Of a stretch of DNA of 42,802 nt, positions 41,658 through 42,802 are shown one piece after another (positions within the stretch are counted from its first letter, which is position 1; every line of letters begins with the position of its first letter). The position numbers were made by a program, and so were the translations under genes. The stretch is from Mycobacteriales bacterium. Lineage in GTDB: Bacteria > Actinomycetota > Actinomycetes > Mycobacteriales > QHCD01. The DNA is taken from assembly GCA_036497565.1 (NCBI GenBank), contig DASXJE010000034.1:1-42802 (forward strand). Direction: 5' to 3'. The notes under the pieces were generated by a model that saw nothing but the letters and a program-made list of their open reading frames with translations, had not been told where the DNA came from and made no database searches.

Positions 41658-42802
41658 GTGCGTCGTCAAGTCCTGTTAGCCCTGCCCGCCGCACTCGCGC
41701 TGGCGCTGTCGGTCTCGGCCGTCGCGGGCGCCAGCCCGTCCACGCAGGCCGGCACCGTACGCAACACCCACGTCTGTGACCGCCCGGCACCCGGCTCCGC
41801 CGGCTGCCTCGCGATCCGTCATGACTCGGTGACCGCCCACGGAGACGCGGTCTCCCATGCCACACCGGCCGGTTACGGCCCGCCGGCGATCCGCTCCGCC
41901 TATGGGCTCGGCGCCGCCAAGTCGGGCACGGTGGCGATCGTCGACGCGTTCGACGACCCGAAGGCGGAGGCCGACCTCGGCGTCTACCGCAAGCAGTTCG
42001 GCCTGCCGGCGTGCACCACCGCCAACGGCTGCTTCAAGAAGCTCAACCAGAGCGGCGGGACGACCCGCCCGCCCGCGGACGGCGGCTGGGCGCAGGAGAT
42101 CTCGCTCGACCTCGACATGGTCAGCGCGGCCTGCCCCGCCTGCAAGATCCGGCTGGTGGAGGGCACCAGCGCGTCGTTCAGCGACCTGGGCAAGGCCGAG
42201 AACACCGCGGCGGGCCTCGCCGGGGTGAAGGCGGTCAGCAACAGCTACGGCGGCAGCGACAGCCGCCAGGTCGCGGCGTATCGGCACCCGAATATCGCCA
42301 TCACCGCGTCGACCGGCGACGCCGGCTTCGGCGTACAGAGTCCGGCCTCCTTCGACTCCGTCATCGCGGTCGGCGGCACGTCGCTGCGCCGCGACTCGTC
42401 CGCACGCGGTTGGCACGAGACGGCGTGGAACGGCGCCGGCTCGGGCTGCTCGACGCTCAACGCGAAGCCGACCTGGCAGACCGCCGCGACGAAGTGCAGC
42501 GGCAAGGCGAGTGCCGACGTGTCGGCCGTCGCCGACCCGAACACCGGCGTCGCGGTCTACGACTCCTTCGCCTTCCAGGGCGTCAGCGGATGGCTGGTCT
42601 TCGGCGGCACCAGTGCCTCGTCACCGATCATCGCCAGTGTCTATGCGATGTCGAGCCACCTGCCGTCCTTCCCGGCGTCCTACACCTGGGCACACCCCGG
42701 CGGCCTCAACGACGTGACGAGCGGCCGCAACGGCACCTGCTCCCCCGCCGTGTGGTGCACGTCGGCGAAGGGCTGGGACGGTCCGACCGGGCTCGGCACG
42801 CC
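41658..42802 (+). CDS. Secreted S53 (sedolisin) family peptidase, 3' end outside window
   Basis: A secreted peptidase, 381 codons visible. The start is GTG 41658, with GGAGG five bases upstream. A signal peptide (MRRQVLLALPAALALALSVSAVAGA) is followed by about 45 residues and then the catalytic domain. The sedolisin triad can be seen: Glu147 and Asp151 in WAQEISLDLDMV and Ser319 in FGGTSASSP, with the oxyanion Asp in STGDAGFG. The usual pro-domain of about 180 residues is missing, as in some actinobacterial members. The C-terminal end (GWDGPTGLGTP) is close to the end of the family pattern, so only few residues are lost. Confidence 0.87.
   Translation, partial: MRRQVLLALPAALALALSVSAVAGASPSTQAGTVRNTHVCDRPAPGSAGCLAIRHDSVTAHGDAVSHATPAGYGPPAIRSAYGLGAAKSGTVAIVDAFDDPKAEADLGVYRKQFGLPACTTANGCFKKLNQSGGTTRPPADGGWAQEISLDLDMVSAACPACKIRLVEGTSASFSDLGKAENTAAGLAGVKAVSNSYGGSDSRQVAAYRHPNIAITASTGDAGFGVQSPASFDSVIAVGGTSLRRDSSARGWHETAWNGAGSGCSTLNAKPTWQTAATKCSGKASADVSAVADPNTGVAVYDSFAFQGVSGWLVFGGTSASSPIIASVYAMSSHLPSFPASYTWAHPGGLNDVTSGRNGTCSPAVWCTSAKGWDGPTGLGT

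Noticed and set aside
1-42802. tRNA, rRNA, phage or transposase genes
   Set aside because: None were seen on either strand; no cloverleaf-like sequence or recombinase motif was recognised.

Overview
The window is a stretch of chromosome from a high-GC Gram-positive bacterium, most likely a soil-type actinomycete (Actinomycetota). The evidence is the conserved order lipB, lipA, DUF4191, RDD, glnA and later glnE, glnA2-like; an F420-dependent oxidoreductase; an actinobacterial GlnE of about 1,000 residues; trehalose synthesis by OtsA/OtsB; a histone-H1-like Lys/Arg-rich protein; and start sites with a TANNNT -10 element placed directly before the start codon (leaderless genes). Genus cannot be fixed from the sequence alone.

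Layout. 1-3.8 kb: the end of lipB, an AbiEi/DUF559-type gene, a TrpB2-type enzyme and lipA. 3.8-6.8 kb: an ABC-2 exporter (ATPase and permease, 4-bp overlap) divergent from a GbsR/MarR regulator. 6.9-10.4 kb: an Rv1733c-type membrane protein, a DUF4191 protein, an RDD protein and glnA type I, the last with a good GlnR-like box in front. 10.4-23 kb: an accessory segment. It begins with a truncated reductase gene and a cluster of palindromic repeats, then holds a secreted protease, an M20 peptidase coupled to a polysaccharide deacetylase, a zinc-ribbon P-loop protein, a TauD/AtsK dioxygenase, a Pit phosphate transporter behind a PHO-box-like site, two small proteins, an RsbU/RsbW fusion with its STAS partner, a membrane diguanylate cyclase, a PspC protein and a GH3 lipoprotein. 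23-28.2 kb: a minus-strand unit glnA2-like, class I amidotransferase, glnE. 28.2-33.4 kb: L,D-transpeptidase, nadE, panB and an NADPH:F420 reductase. 33.4-36.9 kb: the H1-like protein, a 60-residue small protein and convergent otsA/otsB. 36.9-42.8 kb: a secreted GH43 arabinanase and M14 carboxypeptidase, folD under a ZTP riboswitch, and an S53 peptidase cut by the window edge.

Themes. Nitrogen assimilation is the core: glutamine synthetase, its adenylyltransferase GlnE, a second GS-like enzyme and an amidotransferase. Around it lie cofactor genes (lipoate, NAD, pantothenate, folate, F420), envelope and secreted hydrolases, and stress signalling (partner switching, c-di-GMP, PspC, trehalose).

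The most unusual content is in the intergenic repeats: two families of long palindromes (three and four copies), a REPIN-like pair of hairpins whose spacer matches the loop of the first family, and a 55-bp tandem repeat. No tRNA, rRNA, CRISPR array, transposase or phage gene was seen.
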